In this document: positions 17,356 to 26,457 of the stretch, one piece after another
Layout: each line of letters opens with the position of its first letter
How positions within the stretch are numbered: the stretch's first letter is position 1
Source of the DNA: Melioribacteraceae bacterium
GTDB taxonomy: Bacteria; Bacteroidota; Ignavibacteria; Ignavibacteriales; Melioribacteraceae
Direction: 5' to 3'
Length of the DNA: 41,182 nt
Assembly: GCA_021647785.1 (NCBI GenBank)
Contig: JAKIUC010000041.1
Location: forward strand, 1-41,182
Translations under genes and position numbers: made by a program
Notes under the pieces: model-generated
Seen by the model: only the letters and a program-made list of their open reading frames with translations
Database searches by the model: none
Told to the model about the DNA's origin: nothing

Positions 17356-18081
17356 ATGTCAGGTCACTCCAAGTGGTCAACAATAAAAAGAAAGAAAGAG
17401 GCACTCGATCAAAAACGTGGCAAGATTTTTACAAAACTAATTAAAGAAATTACTGTTGCTGCCAAAGTTGCGGGTGGCGAGGTTGATAGTAATCCGAGAT
17501 TAAGATTAGCTGTGGACAACGCTAAATCTGCTAATATGCCCGCCGATAATATTACTAGAGCAATTAAAAAAGCTACTGGTGAATTAGAAGGTGTAACATT
17601 CTTAGAATTAATGTACGAAGGCTACGGTCCATCCGGAGTAGCGTTTATTGCCGAATGTTTAACCGATAATAAAAATAGAACTGTAGCCGAAGTTCGTCAC
17701 CTATTTACAAAGCACGGTAATGGTCTCGGAGAGACTGGCTCTGTAGCTTGGATGTTTGATAGAAAAGGTATTATTACCCTACCAATACAAGGGAAAGATG
17801 AAGATTTTATTTTCGAAATAATTCTTGAAGCTGGTGCTGACGATTTACAAACGGAAGAAGACTTCTATGAAGTTACAACTTCTGTTGATTCGTTTGAAAC
17901 TGTTCGCAAAGCTCTGGTTGATGTTGGTCTTAAAATAGAAAATGCCTCACTTCAATGGATTGCAAAAAACAGAATTGAAGTTGAAGGTGAAGATGCAGAA
18001 AAAGTAGAGAAACTTTTTGATACACTTGAAGATTGCGATGATGTACAAAGTGTTTATTCAAACGCTGATTTTAAAGAATAA
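17356..18081 (+). CDS. yebC: YebC/PmpR family protein (TACO1-like)
   Basis: 241 residues starting [20 protein letters not shown], the invariant opening of the YebC/TACO1 family. It continues with [16 protein letters not shown], the NARLR-like [20 protein letters not shown], and [20 protein letters not shown]. Family members are reported as transcriptional regulators or as factors easing ribosome stalling. Position next to ruvC and ruvA is widely conserved. It begins 14 bases after recJ and ends 18 bases before ruvC, so it is operonic. Nothing unusual in the sequence. Confidence 0.96.
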   Translation: MSGHSKWSTIKRKKEALDQKRGKIFTKLIKEITVAAKVAGGEVDSNPRLRLAVDNAKSANMPADNITRAIKKATGELEGVTFLELMYEGYGPSGVAFIAECLTDNKNRTVAEVRHLFTKHGNGLGETGSVAWMFDRKGIITLPIQGKDEDFIFEIILEAGADDLQTEEDFYEVTTSVDSFETVRKALVDVGLKIENASLQWIAKNRIEVEGEDAEKVEKLFDTLEDCDDVQSVYSNADFKE

Positions 18082-18099
18082 AAAACAACTACAATTAAA

Positions 18100-18636
18100 A
18101 TGATTATTATCGGAGTTGATCCTGGAACTATAATTACCGGTTTCGGGATACTTAAATATGAAAAAAATCAACTTAGTTACATTAACTCCGGTGTAATTAA
18201 AACTCCAAAAACAAAAGAGATTCCACCCCGCTTAGAAGTAATATATAACGAGTTAAATAGATTAATTAAATTCTATAATATATCCGACTTCGCCATAGAA
18301 ACAACATTCTTTAATAAAAATGTTCAATCTGTATTAAAGATTGGATATGTGCGTGGTGTCTCACTTCTTGCTGCTCAGCATAACAGACTTGAGATTGGCG
18401 AATACTCCCCTCGTGAAATTAAAAAATCTATTGTGGGAAATGGTGGAGCATCCAAAGAGCAAGTTCAATTTATGATTAAAAAATTACTTGCATTAAAAGA
18501 TGATTTTTCTACATTTGATGAAAGTGATGCATTAGCAATTGCAGCTTGTTATGCTTTCAAAAAAGATTCTCTATCACACAAAAGTGGAAGTTGGGAAAAA
18601 TTTGTTGAAGCAAATCCGGATAAAATAATTCAATAA
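18100..18636 (+). CDS. ruvC: Holliday junction resolvase RuvC
   Basis: A 178-residue endonuclease that cuts four-way DNA junctions together with RuvAB. The N-terminal IIIGVDPGTIITGFG carries catalytic Asp7. Glu67 lies in FAIETTFFNKNV, and the C-terminal acidic pair Asp140/Asp143 lies in FDESDALAIAAC, matching the D-E-D-D set of E. coli RuvC. YSPREIKKSIVGNGGASKEQ is also typical. Full length. ruvA follows after 6 bases. ruvB is not in this window. Confidence 0.96.
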   Translation: MIIIGVDPGTIITGFGILKYEKNQLSYINSGVIKTPKTKEIPPRLEVIYNELNRLIKFYNISDFAIETTFFNKNVQSVLKIGYVRGVSLLAAQHNRLEIGEYSPREIKKSIVGNGGASKEQVQFMIKKLLALKDDFSTFDESDALAIAACYAFKKDSLSHKSGSWEKFVEANPDKIIQ

Positions 18637-18642
18637 GGAGAA

Positions 18643-19239
18643 ATGATGATTGGATATTTAACAGGAAAAATAATTTCAAAAAAACCGACACAAATTATGC
18701 TTGATGTAAATGGCATTGGCTACATTATTAATATTACAATTTCAACATTTGAATCTTTACCGAAAAATGGTGATGAAGTAGTTTCACTTCACACATATTT
18801 GAATGTTCGTGAAGATGCATTAATACTCTTCGGGTTCTCTACACTGGCGGAGAAGGAGATGTTTGAACTTTTAATTGGTGTAAACGGAGTTGGACCAAAA
18901 TCAGCACAATCAATTTTATCCGGAATACAAATAGATGAACTACACACAGCATTGCGTAATAACGATTTAAGCAGATTAGTTGCAATACCCGGCATCGGTA
19001 AAAAATCTGGCGAAAGACTAATAATTGAATTGCGTGATAAAGTTGAAAAACTTTCCGATACTTTTGAAACAGCAATTGAGCCTAATTTTACAATTAGAAA
19101 AGATGCAATATTTGCCCTTACGCAGCTTGGGTATAATCAAAAAGTTTCTGAAAAAGCTGTGAGAAGTATTTTAGATTCCGAACCAGATTCAACTCTGGAG
19201 AATTTATTAAAAGACTCGCTGGCATTGCTTAATAAATAG
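18643..19239 (+). CDS. ruvA: Holliday junction branch migration subunit RuvA
   Basis: A 198-residue protein that tetramerises on Holliday junctions and loads RuvB. The OB-fold start MIGYLTGKIISKKPTQI, the helix-hairpin-helix motifs FELLIGVNGVGPKSAQSILS and LVAIPGIGKKSGERLIIEL, and a short C-terminal RuvB-contact domain (IFALTQLGYNQKVSEKAV) are all present. AAGGAG precedes tandem ATGs at 18643 and 18646; the second may be the real start, since most homologues begin MIG. Last gene of the rnpB-recJ-yebC-ruvC run; a hairpin follows. Confidence 0.96.
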   Translation: MMIGYLTGKIISKKPTQIMLDVNGIGYIINITISTFESLPKNGDEVVSLHTYLNVREDALILFGFSTLAEKEMFELLIGVNGVGPKSAQSILSGIQIDELHTALRNNDLSRLVAIPGIGKKSGERLIIELRDKVEKLSDTFETAIEPNFTIRKDAIFALTQLGYNQKVSEKAVRSILDSEPDSTLENLLKDSLALLNK

Positions 19240-19247
19240 AGCAAAAT

Positions 19248-19281
19248 AATTTTGGGATGAATTTATACCTAAAATTTTATT
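19248..19281 (+). terminator. Probable terminator after ruvA
   Basis: The stem AATTTTGGG (19248-19256) pairs with CCTAAAATT (19268-19276), including one G-U pair, around an 11-base loop. A T-rich tail follows. It starts 9 bases after the ruvA stop. The stem is AT-rich and so only moderately stable. Confidence 0.5.
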
Positions 19282-19406
19282 TGTGTTTTAAATATTTGTT
19301 AAATAACTTGCACTCAAGTTTTACTAATCACTTAAATAACAGAAGGAAAAACTATAGAATAAAACTCTACCATTATTAAATTATTTATTGTAAGTAGAGG
19401 TCCATT

Positions 19407-19649
19407 TTGGAATTATTTTTAATTATAGTTTTAACTGTTATATCCATTCTATCTTTATCCCTTATCTTCGGATTTAGGGGGTGGAATAAAATAAGTCATT
19501 TATTTTCAAGTGTTTTGGTGCTTTTGTTCAACAGAAGAGTTAGAACTAACCGAGTTGTTATCCCGCAAAGCGGGATACAGATCTATTCCACCCCACTTAA
19601 CCCAATAAAAACTAAATTCTCTTTCATAAATAGAAAAAGGAATAGATGA
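19407..19649 (+). CDS. Small hypothetical membrane protein containing a hairpin insert
   Basis: An 80-codon frame starting at TTG 19407 behind AGAGG. It starts with a hydrophobic helix (LFLIIVLTVISILSLSLIFG, residues ~3-22), followed by a basic tail (FNRRVRTNRVV ... FINRKRNR). A copy of the dispersed hairpin ATCCCGC-AAA-GCGGGAT (19560-19576) lies inside it and is translated as IPQSGIQ without breaking the frame. I do not recognise a family. It may be a real small membrane protein or a chance frame; the TTG start and repeat content lower confidence. Confidence 0.35.
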   Translation: MELFLIIVLTVISILSLSLIFGFRGWNKISHLFSSVLVLLFNRRVRTNRVVIPQSGIQIYSTPLNPIKTKFSFINRKRNR

Positions 19650-19753
19650 TATTTTTCTACTATTTGTAGTATTTGTGACATTTTTTTAAATCATTAAATA
19701 CTGAACTTAAAAACAGTTATTAAATATCATTATTCATTTACTATGGGGTTAAT

Positions 19754-20011
19754 ATGCAAATGAGAGAGAGTGCTTTCGAAAATCCAATTTCAGAATTAAT
19801 TAGTGATGAAATTTATTCATTATTAGTTAATAAAAATCTGATTAATGAAAAGAACCTAAGGGATTACAGAATTAAAAAACGGTTTAAGGAACTTCGAAAC
19901 AGTTCATTTAGTTCCACAGAAGCTATAGAAACAATTCGTGCAGACTATCCGTACTTACAATTTGATTCAATTAGAAAAATAATTTATTTGGGAAACAGGG
20001 TACGCTCGTAG
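19754..20011 (+). CDS. Small conserved-looking hypothetical, possibly helix-turn-helix
   Basis: 85 residues, starting MQMRESAFENPISEL (the second ATG at 19760 is an alternative start). It is charged and helical throughout. The C-terminal part, SSFSSTEAIETIRADYPYLQ then FDSIRKIIYLGNRVRS, has the spacing of a small helix-turn-helix of the kind in which a short turn precedes a recognition helix ending in basic residues. I do not know the family, and the DNA-binding idea is a guess from this pattern. A near-perfect 19-bp hairpin directly after the stop supports a real transcript. Confidence 0.55.
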   Translation: MQMRESAFENPISELISDEIYSLLVNKNLINEKNLRDYRIKKRFKELRNSSFSSTEAIETIRADYPYLQFDSIRKIIYLGNRVRS

Positions 20012-20019
20012 TGAATGTT

Positions 20020-20066
20020 AATTACTTAAGAGAATTAAAAAATTTAATTCTCCTAAGTAATTTTGC
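20020..20066. terminator. Strong hairpin terminator, probably bidirectional
   Basis: AATTACTTAAGAGAATTAA (20020-20038) pairs with TTAATTCTCCTAAGTAATT (20044-20062) with one mismatch and a 5-base loop. A T-rich stretch follows. It sits between the converging small gene at 19754 and the peptidase gene ending at 20149, so it can serve both. Confidence 0.7.
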
Positions 20067-20148
20067 TCTTCATATCTTCAAAAATGCTTTTAGCTCAGAA
20101 AAACTTTTTTTAATATAAAAGCATGCTTCTTGAATACTATAAGAATTG

Positions 20149-23100
20149 TCATCTTTCACTTAAAGTTAATTCAACATCTTTCTTTGTACCATCACGTTCA
20201 ATAGTAAATGTAACAGTATCACCAGGTTGGTGTTCTTTTAAATAGTTTGAATAATCTTTTAAGTTCTTTACATCTTTACCATTGAATGCAGTAATAACAT
20301 CACCTTTTAATATACCAGCTTTGGCTGCGGGTGAGTCTTCAGAAACACCAGCTATTTTAACACCTTCACCAGAGTAAGCAAAATCGGGCATTGTTCCGGT
20401 AGCTGCTTTTCTTTCGCCACCTTTTTTTCCCATTTGCGGCATTCCGTGTTTGCCACTTTTTGCTTTGCCGGTAAACGCCATAGGTTCTTCTCTCTGACCA
20501 AGATATTCTACTATTTCACGAGCAACTGTTGCTACTTTAATTAGACCATCAGCATCAATTTTTTCAGTATCATCTTCCGGAACGTGGTAGTCTGAGTCAA
20601 TGCCAGTATAGAATAGTTGAACTCCAGGAACGCCATTTTCGATAAATGCCATTTGGTCACTTGCATCTAAATCTTGTGTAATTAATTCTGATGCAACTCC
20701 AGTGGTAAAATCGGTACCCATAAATATAAATTTCCATTCGCGAGCAGTGTTACTATTTAATACCATTAATTTTCTGTCAAATAATCTTCCTACAGTATCA
20801 AGATTTAAGTTTGCAAGAATTTTTTCAATTATGAATTTTTTGTAGTTGGCAACAAAATAGCGTGAGCCAACCAATCCCGATTCTTCTGCCGTAAATGCTA
20901 CAAAGATAATTGTACGGGCTGGCTTAGCAGTTTTGCCAAGTGTTTTAGCAATCTCTAACATAACAGCTACACCACTTGCATTATCATCAGCACCATTGTG
21001 TATTTTCCCTTCGTTCCCTTTCTTTGCACCTGGTTTTCCAAGACCAAGATGATCGTAATGAGCACTAATAACAACTGCTTCAGATAGTTTAGGATTTACT
21101 CCTGGAATAATTGCAATAACATTTTTTAAAGTAACATTCTTTTTATCAAGTACATCTTGTTTCCAAGTTTGGAAATATGAACCATCATCACTGCCAGGTT
21201 GTAATCCATACTCCTCAAATTTCTTTGCAATATAATCTGCTGCATTATCAATTTCCGGAGTACCAATTGCACGTCCTTTTAATTCATCAGAAGCAAGGTA
21301 TGCAATTGTTTCCATCATTCTGCTTGAAGAGAATACTGGAGCAAGTGTAGCAAGGGCTTCTCTTTTTTCTAATTTAACTTCAACATCATGCGATGCCTCA
21401 TCTAAGATTTTCATCAATGGAGAATTACCAACAGCCCATTGACCTTTAGCAATGTTAGATGGCTCATCGCCAGTAAAGGCAAGGTAACTATACTTTCCAT
21501 AATGTGGTAGTTTTCTTGCAAGCCCACTCACTGCATCATCATTACCAATTGATAAGAGAGTAACAACCTGCTTCATATTTTTCGGATTAACAGCAGAAAT
21601 AAAGAAGCTATTATTCTCAGCAGATATATCTCGCTTACCATATCTAACACCGTTATTATTTAATTCGGAACCATATCCTTTAATAGCATTATTAACAACC
21701 GATGCAAATTTGTTATCTAAGCCAAGAACCATAACCGCTTTATCTGAAGGAAGTTCATCTACATCATTTTGTGATTCAACAATAAATTTATCCTCTTTCC
21801 CCTTTATCCACTTGGTTGTAAAGTCTTTATAATTTGTATAACGCTTGTTGCTTCCATCAGGTAAAATAACCAAAGTTTTTTCTGCACCATACGCTTTTGT
21901 AAATGTTGGAGGTGTCTCTCTTGGGTCTAAAATTCTAAATAAATCAAAATGTGCATCAACTAACATTTTATATGGTTTCTCTTTGAAGGAGAAATTATAT
22001 TTCACTTCTTTATCATTCATCTGAAAAACTTCTGTGTGCGTACCCTTTTCTGTAACAAGTGTAATAGGAACATCAATATAGAAGGGGTCTCCTTCCTGTG
22101 TTTGTTTTAAAGTAAAGGAGATGTTGTTAAAATCTCTAACCGTTTTAACTTTCACATCTTCTAAAATTAATGAAGGTGCACCTGTTTTCTCAATCCATTG
22201 TTCAAAGAACCATTTTAAGTCTTCACCCGTTACTTCCTCAAAAGCAATACGGATATCATCGAACGAAGCACGTTTGAATTTATTATCTCTGTTAAATTTT
22301 TGATAAGCTCTGATGAAATTTTCATCTCCAACTTTAAGTCTTAGCATATGATTAACCATCAATACTTTGCCATAACCTATAGCCTCACTCGGTTTATCGT
22401 GACGTGAAAGAAACTCACTTATTGGAAAATCATTTTCGGGAGTAACGAAGTTAGTATATTTTTGAAGAGTTGATCTTCTGTACTCTTCTGCTAATCCACG
22501 CTGCTCTTTAATAAGATGGTCAGCCATATACGCAGTAAGTCCTTCGCACCAATTACCCCCTTCAAAATCGACATAAACAGAATTGCCCCACCAGTTATGA
22601 AGTAACTCGTGCGGATAGGATGAATGAAGTATAAAAGGGAAGCGGATAATTTTTTCGCCAAGCAATGTAAATGAAGGCATTCCGTAACCAGTTTCCCAAA
22701 AGTTTTCTACAAGTGCAAATTTTGTATATGGATATGGACCAACAAGTTTACGATACATCTCCATATATTGTGCAGTAGTTTCAAGGTATTTGTTTGCCAT
22801 ACCCTCGTCTGGTGTACGTAAAAATGCCATTGCATCTACATTACCCATCGAGTATGTATATTCACTAAAAGCAGCTGCAATTAAAAATACTTCCTCTTGC
22901 GGAGTTGGAGAGTCCCAAGTATCAATGTGAACATCACCTTTCGTTTCATCCAAAGTACGCTTGCCAATTGTAACAACTCTCCAATCTTTAGGAAGAGTTG
23001 TAGTTAAGTTAAAAGTTATCATTTCTTTACTAAAGTAAGGTACCCAATATGTAGAGCCAGCAAGATAAACTCCTTTTTCCCAAATAATACCAGCAGATTC

Positions 23101-23514
23101 ACTGAAACCGCGTGCATAGTTTTCAGCACTCTGTTTTACTGGAGATGCAATTTCACCCTTATATTTAACGGTAAAACTAAAATCGCCAGAATGTCCCTCC
23201 GGAATTAAAACTTTATAAAGAGTCAACTTTAGTTTCTCATCTGAACCAGCATCATCTTTATCCATTCCAATATCTGCACCAGAAACATTCTCTTCAATTT
23301 TTTGAACAATTTCGTTTTTCTCAATTACTAAAGCGTGATGTAATTTAAATTCTAATCCATCTTTAAGTTGTGATTCATCAATTGTAATTTCATCCGTTAC
23401 CTCAAGTATAGAGGTAGTAGGCGAAATGACTGCACTAATTTTGTGATGGATTGGTGCATCTTGTCCATTTACCACTAAAGCAGTAAATAGTAATAATAAG
23501 ATTTTTTTAATCAT
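20149..23514 (-). CDS. Fused M1 aminopeptidase - M28 peptidase - PDZ protein
   Basis: An exported 1121-residue protein with two peptidase modules. From the ATG at 23514 it begins MIKKILLLLFTALVVNGQ, a good signal peptide; a longer frame reaches 23580 but its extra 22 residues come from an intergenic repeat. The M1 module (to ~residue 470) has HELLHNWW (His302, His306) and the distal Glu324 in NWCEGLTAYM, the HExxH-18-E zinc site. A middle region of unclear fold follows. The M28 module (from ~735) shows SAHYDHLGLG, HNGADDNASG, AFTAEESGLVGS, NLDTVGR and SDYHVPEDD, the full set of dizinc ligands. The C-terminus is a PDZ domain (GVSEDSPAAKAGILKGDVI). It probably degrades peptides in the periplasm or on the surface. 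It clusters with an M16 peptidase at 23716. Confidence 0.93.
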   Translation of the reverse strand: MIKKILLLLFTALVVNGQDAPIHHKISAVISPTTSILEVTDEITIDESQLKDGLEFKLHHALVIEKNEIVQKIEENVSGADIGMDKDDAGSDEKLKLTLYKVLIPEGHSGDFSFTVKYKGEIASPVKQSAENYARGFSESAGIIWEKGVYLAGSTYWVPYFSKEMITFNLTTTLPKDWRVVTIGKRTLDETKGDVHIDTWDSPTPQEEVFLIAAAFSEYTYSMGNVDAMAFLRTPDEGMANKYLETTAQYMEMYRKLVGPYPYTKFALVENFWETGYGMPSFTLLGEKIIRFPFILHSSYPHELLHNWWGNSVYVDFEGGNWCEGLTAYMADHLIKEQRGLAEEYRRSTLQKYTNFVTPENDFPISEFLSRHDKPSEAIGYGKVLMVNHMLRLKVGDENFIRAYQKFNRDNKFKRASFDDIRIAFEEVTGEDLKWFFEQWIEKTGAPSLILEDVKVKTVRDFNNISFTLKQTQEGDPFYIDVPITLVTEKGTHTEVFQMNDKEVKYNFSFKEKPYKMLVDAHFDLFRILDPRETPPTFTKAYGAEKTLVILPDGSNKRYTNYKDFTTKWIKGKEDKFIVESQNDVDELPSDKAVMVLGLDNKFASVVNNAIKGYGSELNNNGVRYGKRDISAENNSFFISAVNPKNMKQVVTLLSIGNDDAVSGLARKLPHYGKYSYLAFTGDEPSNIAKGQWAVGNSPLMKILDEASHDVEVKLEKREALATLAPVFSSSRMMETIAYLASDELKGRAIGTPEIDNAADYIAKKFEEYGLQPGSDDGSYFQTWKQDVLDKKNVTLKNVIAIIPGVNPKLSEAVVISAHYDHLGLGKPGAKKGNEGKIHNGADDNASGVAVMLEIAKTLGKTAKPARTIIFVAFTAEESGLVGSRYFVANYKKFIIEKILANLNLDTVGRLFDRKLMVLNSNTAREWKFIFMGTDFTTGVASELITQDLDASDQMAFIENGVPGVQLFYTGIDSDYHVPEDDTEKIDADGLIKVATVAREIVEYLGQREEPMAFTGKAKSGKHGMPQMGKKGGERKAATGTMPDFAYSGEGVKIAGVSEDSPAAKAGILKGDVITAFNGKDVKNLKDYSNYLKEHQPGDTVTFTIERDGTKKDVELTLSER

Positions 23515-23546
23515 TTTTGTACTCCATATTTTTTTAATAAGTAACC

Positions 23547-23648
23547 GGTGGTTTCGACTCCGCTCAACCACCTTCGACATAACTTCTCAATGTAGTGCAA
23601 GCTCAGTGCATCGCTCCGCTCAACCACCTCGACTCCGCTAAAACCACC
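23547..23648. repeat. GGTGGTT...AACCACC intergenic repeat cluster
   Basis: The perfect inverted repeat GGTGGTT-N12-AACCACC (23547-23572) has the centre CGACTCCGCTC. It is followed by further copies of CTCCGCTCAACCACC (around 23612-23630) and CGACTCCGCTAAAACCACC (about 23630-23648). This is a known style of intergenic repeat in Bacteroidota-like genomes, as far as I recall. It extends into the artificial upstream part of the peptidase frame. Confidence 0.6.
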
Positions 23649-23715
23649 TATGCTAAAGTTGTTTTTTAAATCCGTTCTTATTCGTTTTATTCGTTCAATC
23701 CGCGTGCTATTCTTT

Positions 23716-26295
23716 TTAATGAATAATTATTTCAACAGGATTTTCAATTATTAGATATTTTTTAGCAACACTTTTTACATCATCCAACTTAACATTTTTC
23801 AAAGCATCAAGAGCATTTTTATCTGCTTCAATATTACCTGCAAAGTAGTAAGAGTGTGCTAAGTAGTATGCCTGATTGATGCTTGATAATCTTCTGAACA
23901 TCATTCTTCCGAGATACATATTTACTGTTTTTTCTAAATCTTCTTCTGTAATTCCATCAGCAAATTCGGGATTAAATAGACCAGGAAATTGTGGAACAAG
24001 TTTTTCTACATTTTTTGGCTGCGTAGGTACTTTAACATAAATTAATGCTTTACCATTATTTTTACTAATTCCTGCAGACATTCGGTACGCCAGTCCCTGC
24101 TTTTCACGAATGTTGAATACAATTTCATCCCGCAGAATCAACGATAAAACACTCAATGCAGCTTCATCCTTTTTTTCATATTCCTTTACAAAACCATAAA
24201 ATGTGTGCGATTGCTCACCACCACCTTCTTGTTCATCCTTCTTGGGTTCATCCCATTTTTTATAACTACGCTCTTTCGCCAACCCGCTATATTCTGTAGT
24301 TACATCCGATTTGAAATCAGAAAAATATTCGTTAATAATTTTTGTATCAGCCTTTGAAACTACAGATACGATAATGTTGGATGGAACAAAATACTCTTTC
24401 CCAAATTCTAAAAACTGATTGTAATCTAAAACTTTAACATCCATTGTTTCAACTACTGGCTCCAATACTAACGATTCGTATGCTTGTTTATAAATTTCTT
24501 TACTCTTATCTTTTCCGCCCATCATCATTGAATGAGCACCAGCTTTGTTCACTTTGTTAAATTCTTCCTCTGTAGGAACAAAATTTAACATCTCCTCATT
24601 TAAGTATTTTATTGCTCCTTCTATATTATCCGCAAGTCCTTCTACCCTAATGTAGCCGAATGTTGGGCTTAAATATATATCGTCCATTGGAATAAAAGCG
24701 ATATCATTCACAACAAAACTTAGTCCGAAGTCGGCACTCTTCTTTTGGTTATCGGCAGATTTCATACGGTTGCCAAAGGCATCGTGCCATTTTTTTGCAA
24801 CATCATTTCTATATTTGGATTCGTGTTCAGCCTTGTACTTAAACATGTAATGAATTGCCAATAGATTGCTTGCTTCATTTTGTTTAGCAATTACTGTTGC
24901 TCTTGTACTATCATTTTTAAAAAGTTCAACCACAACTGTAGCACTATCCGCTATTTCTTCAGCCGCATAAGGGTGTTGAATAATTATACGCGGTTCGGTA
25001 GTGAGTTTAAATTTGTTTAACTCTTTGCCCGCTTCAATAATTCCATTGCCACTAAAGGCTTCAATGATAGCACCCAATCCGTTTTGTGCAATTAAATCGG
25101 CATTGTAAATACCAAACATGTGTGGTTTTTCAATCTGTTTAAAAAAGGAAGATTTCGATTTTATCGCTTCGGCTTTTATTGCATTATCAGTCAATTTTAA
25201 ATTGGAATTTTTTAAAATTTTATCGAGCAAGTTTGATATTTCTGAAATATTATCTTCACTATTAAGAGCAACATCCGCTTGTAAATAACTCCCTACAGAA
25301 TAACTGTGTATCACAAAATTCATCTTTTTTATTTGATCAGGAAATTTATCTTCCAACTCCTTTGTAATCTTATCCTTCTGCTTATCTAAAGAAATTTTCA
25401 GCAGTGAATAAAAGTCATCGGAATAATTGTTCACTTTATAGAAATGTTGAAGCATTGAAATTTCTCCTTTGTAAAATCTATGACTTATCATCTCTTTAGT
25501 CTCAGATTTTGGAGCATCAAACCCTGTTCCCCATTCAAGCATATTTGGTCTTACAACATTTCCGGGTTCAGCGTTGCCATAAATATCAGCAAGTAATTTT
25601 AACATTTCTGACGTTTTGAAATTTCCAATTACGCTCATTAACATATTATTAGGAACATAATTGTTTTTGTAGAAATCATAAACAAAATCTCTATCCATTC
25701 CTTTGATAGTTTCATAAGTGCCAAGCGTGGGAAGTGAAAGTGCATGACCAGTGTAGAGAATATCACCAACATTTCTACTTATCTGCTCTCGAGAGTTTGC
25801 AAGACTTTTTGCAATCTCTTCCAGTACAATGCCTTTCTCTTTTTCAAAATTATCTTCAGGTAAAATTGAATCGAATAACATTCCTGCTTGAATTTCCATT
25901 CCCACTTTAATATTTTCGGTTGGTGTTACCATCATATAATTAGTGTAATACTCGGAGGTGTTTGCATTGTTATATCCCCCAATTTTATCAGTTAAATCGT
26001 AGAGTTCTCTTTGCTCCCACTTAGATGTACCGTTAAACAATAGATGCTCTAACATATGACTCATACCGCTTGATGAAAATGTTTCATAAGCCGAACCAAC
26101 TTTAACTACAGTGTTAACACCAATCATTGGCAATGCAGGGTTTTCAACCAATAGAACTTTTATTCCATTATCTAATTGATGAATTGAAACACCTTTGGGT
26201 AATTGCTGAATCTCCTCTGTTGATTTGGCAGTTAATCCGCTATGCAATAGTAAGAATGAAATTAATAAGCTAATTAGTAATTGTTTTTTTAGCAT
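23716..26295 (-). CDS. M16 family zinc peptidase (insulinase/pitrilysin-like)
   Basis: 859 residues with a signal peptide (MLKKQLLISLLISFLLLHSG). The inverted zinc motif HMLEH (His80, Glu83, His84) is followed ~75 residues later by the third ligand in EKGIVLEEI (Glu159/160). That is the HxxEH-E arrangement of M16 peptidases. The second, inactive-type half is present (FVPSNIIVSVVSKAD; IREKQGLAYRMSAGISKNNG), so both lobes of the clamshell are encoded in one chain. It is predicted to degrade peptides in the periplasm. Leftward, upstream of the M1-M28 fusion, it suggests a peptide-degradation cluster. Confidence 0.93.
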   Translation of the reverse strand: MLKKQLLISLLISFLLLHSGLTAKSTEEIQQLPKGVSIHQLDNGIKVLLVENPALPMIGVNTVVKVGSAYETFSSSGMSHMLEHLLFNGTSKWEQRELYDLTDKIGGYNNANTSEYYTNYMMVTPTENIKVGMEIQAGMLFDSILPEDNFEKEKGIVLEEIAKSLANSREQISRNVGDILYTGHALSLPTLGTYETIKGMDRDFVYDFYKNNYVPNNMLMSVIGNFKTSEMLKLLADIYGNAEPGNVVRPNMLEWGTGFDAPKSETKEMISHRFYKGEISMLQHFYKVNNYSDDFYSLLKISLDKQKDKITKELEDKFPDQIKKMNFVIHSYSVGSYLQADVALNSEDNISEISNLLDKILKNSNLKLTDNAIKAEAIKSKSSFFKQIEKPHMFGIYNADLIAQNGLGAIIEAFSGNGIIEAGKELNKFKLTTEPRIIIQHPYAAEEIADSATVVVELFKNDSTRATVIAKQNEASNLLAIHYMFKYKAEHESKYRNDVAKKWHDAFGNRMKSADNQKKSADFGLSFVVNDIAFIPMDDIYLSPTFGYIRVEGLADNIEGAIKYLNEEMLNFVPTEEEFNKVNKAGAHSMMMGGKDKSKEIYKQAYESLVLEPVVETMDVKVLDYNQFLEFGKEYFVPSNIIVSVVSKADTKIINEYFSDFKSDVTTEYSGLAKERSYKKWDEPKKDEQEGGGEQSHTFYGFVKEYEKKDEAALSVLSLILRDEIVFNIREKQGLAYRMSAGISKNNGKALIYVKVPTQPKNVEKLVPQFPGLFNPEFADGITEEDLEKTVNMYLGRMMFRRLSSINQAYYLAHSYYFAGNIEADKNALDALKNVKLDDVKSVAKKYLIIENPVEIIIH

Positions 26296-26457
26296 GAAAA
26301 AACTCCTTTAATATGTTTTATTTTAAATTTTGTGGAAAATATTTAACTTCTGAGTTATGACGTTTTTAATGTGTATCAGTTCAAAAGAATAATCTAATCT
26401 TTCTCTTCAACTCAAGTCCTTTTATACATTACTCCGCCACGGCGGATTGTTTATTTT

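Noticed and set aside
23515-23580. Longer N-terminus for the M1-M28 peptidase (extra 22 codons)
   Set aside because: The extra codons come from the GGTGGTT/AACCACC intergenic repeat and would bury the signal peptide; ATG at 23514 gives a normal signal sequence.
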